Below, piece by piece: positions 7,774-16,989 of a stretch of 64,000 nucleotides of DNA; positions within the stretch are counted from its first letter, which is position 1, and every line of letters starts with the position of its first letter. The stretch spans positions 124,001 to 188,000 of the forward strand of contig NZ_VFYU01000014.1 in assembly GCF_021012795.1 (NCBI RefSeq). Reading direction: 5' to 3'. A program made the translations under genes and the position numbers. Below the pieces are notes generated by a model. That model saw only the letters and a list, made by a program, of their open reading frames with translations, was not told where the DNA came from and did not search any database. The DNA comes from Psychrobacter sp. I-STPA10. GTDB lineage: Bacteria; Pseudomonadota; Gammaproteobacteria; Pseudomonadales; Moraxellaceae.

Positions 7774-9012
7774 ATGCTAGCAAACAACCTATTATCAAAT
7801 AACTCACACACTAACTTAACTCGTATCGTTGTCGTTGGTGCAGGCTATGTGGGCTTATCTAATGCCATTTTATTGGCACAACCTCATTTAGATACGCAAG
7901 TCACTCTCTTTGATATTGATAATGACAAAATCAAACAATTACAACAGAAACAATCGCCTTTACAAGATGCTGAGATTTGTGACTTTTTGGCAAATAAAAC
8001 ATTAAACTTAACCGCCACTTATCATATAGCTGACTTATATCAAGATTGTGACTTAATTATTATCGCCACCCCCACTAATTATGATGTGGCAACAGGTAAA
8101 TTTGATACCTCATCGGTTGAAGCTAGTATTCAGACCATTCGTGAACAAAATGCCAGTGTACCCATTATCATCAAATCAACCGTTCCCATTGGTTTTACAG
8201 TCACCATGCATCAAAAATTTGACGATAATATCTTATTTATGCCCGAGTTTTTACGAGAAGGACAAGCCCTTTATGATAACTTATATCCCTCTCGTATCAT
8301 CACTGGGGTCACTAATAAATTAGCAAATTTTGCTGATTCACTGATGTCATTGTATCAGCTTGCCAGCAAAAGCCATACCAATGAAAATCCAGTGACCACA
8401 TTAATCATGCCACCCACTGAAGCCGAAGCTGTCAAGCTATTTGCTAACAGCTATCTGGCAACTCGTATTGCATTTTTTAATGAGTTAGATAGCTTTGCTG
8501 AAAAACAGAACTTAGACAGTCACGCCATTATCACAGGTGTTGGGCTTGACCCTCGTATTGACACACATTATAACAACCCTTCTTTTGGTTATGGGGGATA
8601 CTGCCTTCCTAAAGACACACAACAACTTAAAGCCAACTATACGGGCATTCCTGCCAACCTAATTCATGCCATCGTTGATGCCAATAACACCCGTAAACGT
8701 TTTATTGCCCGCCAAATTCTTAATAAAAATCCTTCTCGTATTGGAGTTTATCGCCTCAGCATGAAAAAAGATGCTGATAACTACCGTGATTCAGCGATTC
8801 TTGATATCATTACCCTACTACAACAACATGGGCTAGATATCACCATCTATGAACCCTCATTAAATGACACACAATTTCAAGGCTGTGCTGTTATCCATGA
8901 CCTTGCAGACTTTAAACACAATCATGACCTAATTGTTGCCAATCGCTGGCATGATGAATTGCAAAATGTAGCCGATAATGTCTATAGTAGAGATGTGTTT
9001 GGGTTTGGTTAA
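7774..9012 (+). CDS. ugd: nucleotide-sugar dehydrogenase (UDP-glucose 6-dehydrogenase type), copy 1
   Basis: The enzyme oxidises a UDP-hexose, most likely UDP-glucose to UDP-glucuronate, by two NAD-dependent steps. The 412 residues show the Rossmann motif [13 protein letters not shown] (about residue 20), [34 protein letters not shown], a central NELDSFAEKQNLDS helix, and the active site [11 protein letters not shown] with catalytic Cys277. About 16 residues precede the usual Rossmann start. It is clearly a paralogue of the gene at 18497-19669. The next gene starts 32 bases downstream, suggesting one operon. Substrate is inferred; GDP-mannose or UDP-ManNAc are less likely alternatives. Confidence 0.88.
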   Translation: MLANNLLSNNSHTNLTRIVVVGAGYVGLSNAILLAQPHLDTQVTLFDIDNDKIKQLQQKQSPLQDAEICDFLANKTLNLTATYHIADLYQDCDLIIIATPTNYDVATGKFDTSSVEASIQTIREQNASVPIIIKSTVPIGFTVTMHQKFDDNILFMPEFLREGQALYDNLYPSRIITGVTNKLANFADSLMSLYQLASKSHTNENPVTTLIMPPTEAEAVKLFANSYLATRIAFFNELDSFAEKQNLDSHAIITGVGLDPRIDTHYNNPSFGYGGYCLPKDTQQLKANYTGIPANLIHAIVDANNTRKRFIARQILNKNPSRIGVYRLSMKKDADNYRDSAILDIITLLQQHGLDITIYEPSLNDTQFQGCAVIHDLADFKHNHDLIVANRWHDELQNVADNVYSRDVFGFG

Positions 9013-9044
9013 AATATAAAAGCAATTAAATTTAAGGATGCATA

Positions 9045-11765
9045 ATGAGTATAGAAAACCAACCATTAGACATTAATAAAACTATTGAAGAAGCAAAGAC
9101 ATTTTATAAAACTAAAAACTATCAAAAGACAGTTGAATTGTGTCAAACCCTCTATGATACAAAAGAAAGAAAAGATATTAAATTAGATGATAGTCAATGG
9201 TTTGATGTATTATTTCATTTAGGGCATTCACTAAAATTTCAGAATAAACTAGGAGATGCCCATAAAATTTTTAGCCAATTAAACCATGATTTCTCAATAA
9301 AACCTCATGGCTTAGAAGGACTGGTTCAAGTTGCTCAAAATCAAAAAAAATGGAAAATTGCTATTAAATATGCATTAGAACTTCAAAGTAAATTTCCTGA
9401 TATGTGGCAGTCATACTGGTGGTTAGGTATTTTTTATAAAAAACTATCCAAATATAAAGAATCTGAAACACAGTTTAAAAAAATTATTGAAACCCCCCCT
9501 AACCATAATATTAGTTATTATGCTCTAGTCCAACTATCTATAATCTATATTATCCTTAATCAAAAAAGCAATCTAAGTTATATTATAAATAAAAATATCA
9601 AAGCCAGTGAATCTTTTCAGTATATTTTAGATATTATTGACTACATGCAGTCTCATACATTACAAAACTCAACTCAACAAATTCGAGACTTTATTGCATT
9701 ACACAAAGAAATTAATCCTGAAACTAAATTACTTGAATTATATGGTTGGGCTTTAAGCCCAGACTCTGCTCGTCTGCTAGTAAATATGGTCAAATCTCAC
9801 TCTTATGATTATATTATTGAATTTGGGAGTGGTATATCCACTATACTACTATGTCAAATAAGCAAAAGATTCTCTCCAAAAACAAAAATTATTTCTTTTG
9901 AACATAATACAGAATACTATAAAAAAACAACTACTAAACTACTAGATTTCAATCCATCAAATGTTCATTTAATATTAAGTCCTTTAGAAACGATTGAACG
10001 AGGCTATAGATACTATAGTAGAACAAATATACTTAGAGATTTTAATATTAGGATGAAACGGGTATTAGTGCTTGTAGATGGTCCCCCTGGAACAACAAAT
10101 AAATATGCAAGACTACCTGCATTAAATACTCTTCTATCCTATGATATTATTCAAAATAATGAAGTCTATATTTTTCTTGATGATTATTACAGAGAAGATG
10201 AACAAAACATAATGCAACAATGGTCAAATAAGTTAGATAGCCTAAATATTAAATATTCTATAGACACTATGTATACTGAAAAAGGAGTTGGAATCTTGAA
10301 TATTACAAATCCTCAAAAATTTAAAAACATCACTTCCTTTAAAGCCTACGACATTCGAGGTGAACTTGGAGTCAATCTTGATGATGCCATCGCTTATCGT
10401 ATCGGACGAGCTTTTGCCCAGATTTTACGCCAGCAACGTAAAAGCTCTAATAGTAATGAAATGGATAACCTTAACCATACTATCATTATTGGCTGTGATA
10501 TTCGTGATTCAAGTGAGTCATTAAAAAAAGCCACCATCGAAGGCATTATTGACGCAGGTTTAGATGTCATAGACTTAGGTATGACAGGTACAGAAGAAGT
10601 GTATTTTGCTACTAGTCATTACCAAGCAATGGGGGGAATTGAAGTGACTGCCAGTCATAATCCCATTAATTACAATGGGCTAAAACTGGTACGAGAAAAT
10701 TCCAAGCCCATCAGTGCTGATACTGGATTGGCAGACATCCAAGCCCTTGCTGAAAGTGGTGACTTTGAAGAGACAGCTCAAAAGGGTCAGTTATTACTGA
10801 AATCAAACAAAACCGCTTATATCGACCATTTAATGAGTTTTATTGACCTTGATAACTTAACCTTTGCTCCAGATAGGCCATTAAAACTGGTCATTAATTC
10901 AGGCAATGGCAGTGCAGGTCCTGTGATTGATGAGATTGAAGCTCGCTTTAAGCAAGCCAATGCTCCCATTGAGATTATCAAGGTTCACCATGAGCCTGAT
11001 GGCAGTTTTCCCAATGGTATCCCTAACCCCATGATTGTGGCAAATCGTACAGCCACTACTGAAGCTATTTTGGCTCATCAAGCTGATATGGGTATTGCCT
11101 TTGATGGCGATTTTGACCGTTGTTTTTTGTTTGATGAAACAGGGGCATTTATTGAGGGCAGTTATATCGTTGGTATGTTGGCACAAGCCTTTTTACAAAA
11201 GCACTCACAAGCCAGCATTGTCTATGACCCACGTGTGATTTATAACACTGAGGCGATTATTGATGAGTTTGCAGGACAAGCGGTATTAAGTAAATCAGGG
11301 CATTCATTTATTAAACAAGTGATGCGTCGCTCTGAGGCAGTGTATGGCGGTGAGATGTCAGCTCACCATTACTTTAAAGACTTTTTCTATTGTGATAGTG
11401 GCATGATACCTTGGTTATTGACCATTGAATTGTTATCTAACACAGGCAAAAAGTTATCTGAATTGGTTAATGAACGTATTTTGGCTTATCCAAGTTCTGG
11501 TGAGATGAATTTTCGTTTAACTGATGTACAAGCCGATGAAGTGATTGAAAAAATTGCTCATCAATACCAACATGCCAGCCCTAACGTTTCCACCCTTGAT
11601 GGGCTAAGTTTAGATTTTGGTGAATGGCGGTTTAATTTACGAGCCTCCAATACTGAGCCACTAATACGCTTAAATATTGAAACCAAAGGTGATGAAGCAT
11701 TATTAGCTGATAAAATCGCTGAAATTCAAGAATGGCTTGAGGGACAAGGGGCCGTTTTGGCTTAG
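9045..11765 (+). CDS. fusion: TPR / methyltransferase-like domain / phosphomannomutase-phosphoglucomutase
   Basis: This 906-residue reading frame starts at an ATG with AAGGA upstream. Residues ~10-190 are helical TPR-like repeats (VQVAQNQKKWKIAIKYALEL, WWLGIFYKKLSKYKESETQF). Residues ~230-425 look like a class I methyltransferase-type Rossmann domain (YDYIIEFGSGISTILL, KIISFEHNTEYY, VLVDGPPGTTNKYARLPAL). Residues 429-906 are a full-length alpha-D-phosphohexomutase of the CpsG/ManB type: FKAYDIRGELG, active-site serine loop VTASHNPINYNG, metal loop AFDGDFDRCF, sugar-binding GEMSAHHYFKDF, and phosphate-binding RASNTEPLIRL. The first half is visibly more AT-rich than the second. A usual mutase would begin where codon 429 is ATC (one base from ATG). 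The mutase half makes mannose-1-P or glucose-1-P for sugar nucleotides; the job of the first half is unknown. Confidence 0.85.
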   Translation: MSIENQPLDINKTIEEAKTFYKTKNYQKTVELCQTLYDTKERKDIKLDDSQWFDVLFHLGHSLKFQNKLGDAHKIFSQLNHDFSIKPHGLEGLVQVAQNQKKWKIAIKYALELQSKFPDMWQSYWWLGIFYKKLSKYKESETQFKKIIETPPNHNISYYALVQLSIIYIILNQKSNLSYIINKNIKASESFQYILDIIDYMQSHTLQNSTQQIRDFIALHKEINPETKLLELYGWALSPDSARLLVNMVKSHSYDYIIEFGSGISTILLCQISKRFSPKTKIISFEHNTEYYKKTTTKLLDFNPSNVHLILSPLETIERGYRYYSRTNILRDFNIRMKRVLVLVDGPPGTTNKYARLPALNTLLSYDIIQNNEVYIFLDDYYREDEQNIMQQWSNKLDSLNIKYSIDTMYTEKGVGILNITNPQKFKNITSFKAYDIRGELGVNLDDAIAYRIGRAFAQILRQQRKSSNSNEMDNLNHTIIIGCDIRDSSESLKKATIEGIIDAGLDVIDLGMTGTEEVYFATSHYQAMGGIEVTASHNPINYNGLKLVRENSKPISADTGLADIQALAESGDFEETAQKGQLLLKSNKTAYIDHLMSFIDLDNLTFAPDRPLKLVINSGNGSAGPVIDEIEARFKQANAPIEIIKVHHEPDGSFPNGIPNPMIVANRTATTEAILAHQADMGIAFDGDFDRCFLFDETGAFIEGSYIVGMLAQAFLQKHSQASIVYDPRVIYNTEAIIDEFAGQAVLSKSGHSFIKQVMRRSEAVYGGEMSAHHYFKDFFYCDSGMIPWLLTIELLSNTGKKLSELVNERILAYPSSGEMNFRLTDVQADEVIEKIAHQYQHASPNVSTLDGLSLDFGEWRFNLRASNTEPLIRLNIETKGDEALLADKIAEIQEWLEGQGAVLA
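10281..10298 (+). promoter_or_regulatory. possible internal ribosome binding site and TTG start for the mutase domain
   Basis: AAAGGAG (10281-10287) is followed after 8 bases by TTG (10296-10298), in frame as codon 418, eleven codons before the mutase domain. This could let the phosphohexomutase also be made as a separate protein of about 489 residues. It lies within coding sequence and may be coincidental. Confidence 0.4.
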
Positions 11766-11788
11766 AATTTGAGCTATATTTAAAACAA

Positions 11789-11819
11789 AAATCCCCTTTA
11801 TTGCATATAAAGGGGATTT
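11789..11819. terminator. bidirectional terminator between convergent genes
   Basis: AAATCCCCTTTA (11789-11800) and TAAAGGGGATTT (11808-11819) form a perfect 12-bp stem with a 7-base loop, located between the ends of the converging mutase fusion and galE. On each strand the stem ends in a short run of T. The layout fits a shared transcription terminator. Confidence 0.8.
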
Positions 11820-11841
11820 CTTATTAATGACTAATTAACTA

Positions 11842-12891
11842 TCATTTTTCATATCCATTTGGGTTTTGACTCTGCCAATGCCAAGTATCTTTACACATAT
11901 CATATATATCTAAATGGGCTTGCCAATTTAGGTTTTGCTCTGCCAGATCCACCTGTGCATAACAGCTTGCCACATCCCCTGCCCGTCTTGGAGAAAATTC
12001 ATAATTTACGATTTGTCCGGTTGCCTCAGTAAAGGCATTCACCAGTTGTAATACTGACGTACCTGAGCCTGTACCAAGATTGACTGCAAAAAAGCCAATA
12101 CTTTCTTTTTTATCAGTAGAATTTTTTACTAAGTAATCAATCGCCGAAATATGTCCCTTTGCCAAGTCCACTACATGAATAAAATCTCGTACCCCAGTGC
12201 CATCAACTGTTGGATAATCATTACCAAAAATACGTAATTTTTCGAGCTTACCCACTGCTACTTGACTGATATAAGGCATTAAATTATTAGGAATACCATT
12301 AGGATCTTCACCAATTTTTCCTGAATCATGAGCCCCTACAGGGTTAAAATAACGTAAACTCACTACTTGCCAGCGTGGATCAGAGGCACATAAATCCTCA
12401 AGCATATATTCAATAATGAGTTTAGTACGTCCATAAGGATTGGTAGTGCTACGTGGTGCCGTTTCGGTAATGGGTAGTTGTTCAGGATCGCCATAAACCG
12501 TTGCCGATGAGGAAAAGACAAAGTTAAATACTTGGTGGTGTTGCATAACTTCTAATAAATTCACTGTACCAGCAACATTATTTTTATAATATTTTAATGG
12601 CTGGGCAACCGACTCCCCCACTGCCTTTAACCCTGCAAAATGTACCACTGCAAAGAATTGATGTTGACTAAAAATTTGTGTTAATAATGTCTCATCTAAT
12701 AAATCACCTTGTACAAATTCAATCTCTTTATCAGTGATTTGCTCAACTCTTTTTATAGCCTCAATATTACTATTTGATAAGTTATCATAGACAACAATAT
12801 CATAGCCTGATGCGATTAATTCAATACAAGTATGGCTACCGATATAACCCACACCACCTGTTACTAAAATTTTTTTTGATGCTGTTCCCAT
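11842..12891 (-). CDS. galE: UDP-glucose 4-epimerase
   Basis: GalE (often called gne1 in Acinetobacter capsule loci) interconverts UDP-glucose and UDP-galactose, and sometimes the N-acetyl forms, for surface polysaccharide. The 349 residues show the NAD-binding ILVTGGVGYIGSHTC (Val replaces the commoner Ala), VVHFAGLKAVGESV, the catalytic FSSSATVYGDP serine region, and YGRTK with the Tyr/Lys pair. AAGGA lies 8 bases before the ATG. It is transcribed with the Ugd-like gene, pgi and galU upstream and converges on the mutase fusion. Confidence 0.94.
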   Translation of the reverse strand: MGTASKKILVTGGVGYIGSHTCIELIASGYDIVVYDNLSNSNIEAIKRVEQITDKEIEFVQGDLLDETLLTQIFSQHQFFAVVHFAGLKAVGESVAQPLKYYKNNVAGTVNLLEVMQHHQVFNFVFSSSATVYGDPEQLPITETAPRSTTNPYGRTKLIIEYMLEDLCASDPRWQVVSLRYFNPVGAHDSGKIGEDPNGIPNNLMPYISQVAVGKLEKLRIFGNDYPTVDGTGVRDFIHVVDLAKGHISAIDYLVKNSTDKKESIGFFAVNLGTGSGTSVLQLVNAFTEATGQIVNYEFSPRRAGDVASCYAQVDLAEQNLNWQAHLDIYDMCKDTWHWQSQNPNGYEK

Positions 12892-12918
12892 TAGATATTT
12901 CCTTGAGATTTACGCTGT

Positions 12919-14280
12919 CTATTGATACCGTCCAATGCCTATATAATCTCCTACTAAAGCTCCTATTTGACTAGAAGAGAATATATTTTGTGCATCAAAA
13001 ACGGGTAAGGCTAATTCATTAATAACACTCACATTAATATGTTTATCTTTTGACCATGACATTACAATAATGGCTTGTGATTGCTCAAGTAACTGCTCTG
13101 GCTTATTAATTAGGGTCAATAATGGCTGCTTTGCATATATTTGAGCTAACTCAGCTTGAGCATATTCAGCATAAACTTGAGTAGTGATATTATAAGACCA
13201 TAATAGTTTTAGTAATGGATGAATGGCTGATCCTTTAATACTACCTGATCCTGCTTTATAGCTAGCCCCCCAAATACTCACTGTTTTATTTTCAATCAAA
13301 CCATCAAAATATTGCCAAAACTTACGAAATATCAACTCTTTTTGATCTTCATTGATAATATTAACAGCTTGCATTAAGCGGTTACTACCTTGTAATGGCT
13401 CAAGGGTTTGCTCTAACGCCTGCATCTCAGCAGGCAAGGTTTTACCACCAAATCCCCACCCTGCCTTGAGATAGCTTTTACCAATACGTTTGTCTAGCCC
13501 CATGATAGTTGCCACTTCGGTAATATCTACGCCTTTTTTATCCGCCAATCGAGAACACTCATTCATGAAGCTCACCCGAGTCGCTAACATACTCATAATA
13601 CTATTACGAGCAAACTCAATGGTTAAAATATTGCTAATATGGCTATTTTTTGCCCCATTAATTAACGGATGTAGAGCTGTTAACTTATAGGTAGAATTTG
13701 GTATTTTTTCACCCAGTAGCCATAGTTCAGCATTGAGCATGGATGCAAATGCTTGTCCATCTTGCAAAAATACAAAAGGTATATAATAAACCCAAGCTTG
13801 TGTTAACTGTTTGGCAAGCTCTGCAAATGCACCAATTGATTCAATACCACTTAATATCAGTGGTGTTTGTCCATGATTAAGCTGAATACCATGCTGATTA
13901 AATACCTCAGACCAATTATCTTGCCAGCTTTCTGGTAGCTCAGGTGTAAATAACCATAATAGATTTAATTTATATAAATTTGGTTGCAGATTTTTTTCAA
14001 GACCCACAAGCCATGTCTGCACTTGTTCAGGTATTTGCCAAACAACAATACACCCTTGTTGTATATACAATTTCCAAAAAGCTTGTACTTGATGTTCAAA
14101 GGCATAGGCAGATAAAGTATTATCTAATACATCAGTATCCGTATATAAATAAACTGTTTGACCTGTACTGGCTAACACCACCGCTGTGGTTATACAATCA
14201 ATAGAGTGCCCTAGAAGTACACAAACAGGTTGTTGTAAGTTATCACCAATAGTATTTACTTGCGAAGGATCTATTGACAT
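12919..14280 (-). CDS. UDP-glucose dehydrogenase homologue lacking the catalytic cysteine
   Basis: The protein follows the nucleotide-sugar dehydrogenase layout: an N-terminal Rossmann-like region, a central helical domain (FMNECSRLADKKGVDITEV), the active-site loop, and a C-terminal domain (VSIWGASYKAGSGSIKGSA). Two key elements are degraded. The NAD motif GxGxxG is replaced by VCVLLGHSIDCITTA. The active-site GFGGxCxPKD reads GFGGKTLPAE, so the catalytic Cys is Thr281 and the following Lys is Ala. Catalysis by the normal mechanism is therefore unlikely; a structural or regulatory role, or a different reaction, is possible. ATG at 14280 (453 residues) is preferred over an upstream GTG at 14295 with no ribosome site. 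It lies between pgi and galE, where ugd or related genes sit in Acinetobacter capsule loci. Confidence 0.8.
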   Translation of the reverse strand: MSIDPSQVNTIGDNLQQPVCVLLGHSIDCITTAVVLASTGQTVYLYTDTDVLDNTLSAYAFEHQVQAFWKLYIQQGCIVVWQIPEQVQTWLVGLEKNLQPNLYKLNLLWLFTPELPESWQDNWSEVFNQHGIQLNHGQTPLILSGIESIGAFAELAKQLTQAWVYYIPFVFLQDGQAFASMLNAELWLLGEKIPNSTYKLTALHPLINGAKNSHISNILTIEFARNSIMSMLATRVSFMNECSRLADKKGVDITEVATIMGLDKRIGKSYLKAGWGFGGKTLPAEMQALEQTLEPLQGSNRLMQAVNIINEDQKELIFRKFWQYFDGLIENKTVSIWGASYKAGSGSIKGSAIHPLLKLLWSYNITTQVYAEYAQAELAQIYAKQPLLTLINKPEQLLEQSQAIIVMSWSKDKHINVSVINELALPVFDAQNIFSSSQIGALVGDYIGIGRYQ

Positions 14281-14331
14281 AGTATATATATCCACAAAAC
14301 TTAAAATGAATATTGAGTTATCAATACTGTC

Positions 14332-16059
14332 TTATTTTCTAATAGCAGTAATCTGCTTAATATGTGCTAAAAGAGCATCCGTTGATACATCAAATAACTG
14401 GCAAGACTGGTTAATAGATATCTTATTATTTACTAGCTCACTATATACACTATCTGCCATTTTTTTACCCATTTCTACACCCCATTGGTCAAATGGGTTA
14501 ATATTCCAAATACTTGCCATAACATAGACTTTATGCTCATATAAGGCAATAAGTGTTCCCAAACTTCTAGGGCTCAAACTATCCAATAAAATAGTCGTTG
14601 AGGGTTGATTACCACGATAGCGTTTAAATTTATCTAAATCTGATACGGCTTGATCTTCTGACTTTGAAGTTGGTTTTTTAGCCACAGCCTGATTACCAAA
14701 TGCTAGCACACGACTTTGTGCCAAACAGTTCGCCAATGATAAATTATGTTGATACTGTAACTCATCACCTTTAGCCAACTCCATTAACTTATCATCCTCT
14801 ACACAAGCTATAAAATCACAAGAAACCCGCTGTGTTCCTTGATGCAATAACTGATAAAAAGCATGTTGAGCATTTGAGCCAATCTCACCCCATAATACAG
14901 GTGAGGTACTATAAGTGACTTGTTCACCATGTAGGGTCACTGACTTACCATTACTTTCCATCTCCAATTGAGTCAAATAACTGGGAAAATAACGTAAACG
15001 ACCATCATAAGGTAAGACTGTATGAGCATGAATGTTTAAAAAAGTGCTGTTCCATACCCCAATCAAACCCAACATAACTGGTAAGTTTTGTGCAAAATTA
15101 GCCGTTGCAAAATGCTCATCCATCGCATTTGCTCCCGCTAACATCTGGCGAAATCCTGCCATACCAATTCTAATAGCCACTGCCAAACTAATCGCTGACC
15201 ACATCGAGAATCGACCACCCACCCATTGCCATAATGCTAACTGATTATCAGGATAAATACCCCACTCACTCATCTTTGGCAAATTAGCAGAGATACCAAT
15301 GAAGTGGCGACGCAAAATAGACTGACGACTTGCCCCTGTTTTAAGTAACCAAGTTAATGCTGTTTGAGCATTGGATAAGGTATCTACCGTACCAAAGGAT
15401 TTTGACGAAATAATAAATAATGAAGTTTCAGGATTAAGCTTATCAAGCAAGCTACCCAACTGCTTGCCATCCATATTAGAGACAAAATGTACCTGTATAT
15501 CTGTATCCGCCCAGCTATCAAGTGCTGTGGTTGCCATTAAAGGCCCTAAATCTGAGCCCCCCACACCGATATTAATTACATCGGTAATAGCCTTACCCGA
15601 ATACCCACGCCATAACTTCTCACGGATACGATTTACTATCTGCTCAGCACGATCCAAACTATTATGTACAGCTTGTACCACATCTTGCCCGTCAACAGAT
15701 AGACTTGCCGACTTTGGCAACCGCAAAGCCGTGTGTAGTGCCGAACGATCTTCACTAATATTAACTTTATGACCTTGTAACAATGCCTCAATACGGTCTT
15801 TAAGATTACATTCCTCAGCCAAATTTAATAATACTTGATGAACCTCATCATCAATGCACTGTTTGGCATAATCAAAGTAGATACCTTGGCTTTGAACACA
15901 AAACCTCTCTGCCCTACTTTGTATTTGCTTATTAGCTACAGTTTGATCGACACCCTCAGCAAATAAATCGACCAAAGACCAATCTTTCTTGGCTAATTGC
16001 TCTAATTTCTGCCAGCTTAATAATGTTTGATGGCTAATGGATTGAGGCTGGGTCATCAT
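14332..16059 (-). CDS. pgi: glucose-6-phosphate isomerase
   Basis: Pgi interconverts glucose-6-phosphate and fructose-6-phosphate, here probably feeding sugar-nucleotide synthesis because of its position between galU and galE. The 575 residues show VNIGVGGSDLGP, FIISSKSFGTVDTLSNA, WVGGRFSMWSAISL, GSNAQHAFYQLLHQGT with the catalytic Glu/His region, and the C-terminal MASIWNINPFDQWGVEMGKK with the active Lys. Two adjacent ATGs exist; AAGG is better spaced for the second (16056). The gene is 34 bases after galU. Confidence 0.95.
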   Translation of the reverse strand: MMTQPQSISHQTLLSWQKLEQLAKKDWSLVDLFAEGVDQTVANKQIQSRAERFCVQSQGIYFDYAKQCIDDEVHQVLLNLAEECNLKDRIEALLQGHKVNISEDRSALHTALRLPKSASLSVDGQDVVQAVHNSLDRAEQIVNRIREKLWRGYSGKAITDVINIGVGGSDLGPLMATTALDSWADTDIQVHFVSNMDGKQLGSLLDKLNPETSLFIISSKSFGTVDTLSNAQTALTWLLKTGASRQSILRRHFIGISANLPKMSEWGIYPDNQLALWQWVGGRFSMWSAISLAVAIRIGMAGFRQMLAGANAMDEHFATANFAQNLPVMLGLIGVWNSTFLNIHAHTVLPYDGRLRYFPSYLTQLEMESNGKSVTLHGEQVTYSTSPVLWGEIGSNAQHAFYQLLHQGTQRVSCDFIACVEDDKLMELAKGDELQYQHNLSLANCLAQSRVLAFGNQAVAKKPTSKSEDQAVSDLDKFKRYRGNQPSTTILLDSLSPRSLGTLIALYEHKVYVMASIWNINPFDQWGVEMGKKMADSVYSELVNNKISINQSCQLFDVSTDALLAHIKQITAIRK

Positions 16060-16093
16060 TTACCTTAATTTAGTTTTGTTCCTGTTTTTGTTC

Positions 16094-16963
16094 TTAGCCA
16101 GCTAACTGCTTTTGAGCAAAATAGATAAATGCCTGCATATAACTTGTCATATCACCAGCATCAAAACTATTACCCTTCATGGTTGTTACCTGCACACCTT
16201 GAGCACTAATCAAAGCGTCAATAGCATCAGTAAGCTGAATTTCACCACCAACTGAAGGTTGTGTTTTTGCTAAAAAATCAAAAATTTCATTACTAAATAC
16301 ATAGCGTCCAACTACAGCTAGATTCGATGGGGCATCAGCCAAAGCAGGCTTTTCTACAAACCCTGATACTGCAAAGCTACGATTACTATCAGATACAATA
16401 TTATGCAAATCATCTTTTGAGCTTAACTTAGCAATACCATATTTATGCACATCACTATCTGCTACCTCACTGACCAAAATCTGTGAATATCTATTGTTAA
16501 CAAACTCTCGTAGCATAAATGCCAAGTTATCTGTAGCCATATCCGTAGTAAATGGATTTAGTACCACATCAGGCAATAATACAGCAAAGTCATGATGACC
16601 AATAATAGGACGAGCAGATAATACGGCATGCCCTAAACCTAAAGGCTTACCTTGACGTATCATAGATACCGATACATCATCAGGTAACCAATTTAGGCTA
16701 TCTGCTAATTCATTTTTACCTTTTGCTCGTAATTGCGTGTCTAATTCAGCATTGACATCAAAATAGTTTTCAATGGCTGATTTTTGAGCATGTCCAACTA
16801 AAACAATATGTTTGATACCTGCAGTAACTGCTTCTTCTACAACATAATGAATGGCAGGACGATTGCCTAAGGGTAACAGTTCTTTGGGTACAGACTTTGA
16901 TAGTGGTAACATACGAGTACCAAAGCCTGCGACTGGAATAATGGCATGGGCGATATTATTCAT
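16094..16963 (-). CDS. galU: UTP-glucose-1-phosphate uridylyltransferase
   Basis: GalU makes UDP-glucose from UTP and glucose-1-phosphate, the substrate for the epimerase and dehydrogenases in this locus. The 289 residues begin with the nucleotide-binding AIIPVAGFGTRMLPLSKSVP followed by KELLPLGNRPAIHYVVEEA, then GLGHAVLSARP, FAVLLPDVVL, GFVEKPA, GRYVFSNEIF and GEIQLTDAID, all typical of GalU. AAGAG precedes the ATG. It heads the galU-pgi-(ugd-like)-galE series. Confidence 0.95.
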   Translation of the reverse strand: MNNIAHAIIPVAGFGTRMLPLSKSVPKELLPLGNRPAIHYVVEEAVTAGIKHIVLVGHAQKSAIENYFDVNAELDTQLRAKGKNELADSLNWLPDDVSVSMIRQGKPLGLGHAVLSARPIIGHHDFAVLLPDVVLNPFTTDMATDNLAFMLREFVNNRYSQILVSEVADSDVHKYGIAKLSSKDDLHNIVSDSNRSFAVSGFVEKPALADAPSNLAVVGRYVFSNEIFDFLAKTQPSVGGEIQLTDAIDALISAQGVQVTTMKGNSFDAGDMTSYMQAFIYFAQKQLAG

Positions 16964-16989
16964 ATTTGAATACTCTTAGCTCTCTTAAA

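Noticed and set aside
13490..13690. Plus-strand frames across the Ugd-like gene, considered as evidence that it is a pseudogene
   Set aside because: The minus-strand frame is continuous with conserved domain order; the plus-strand frames have no features.
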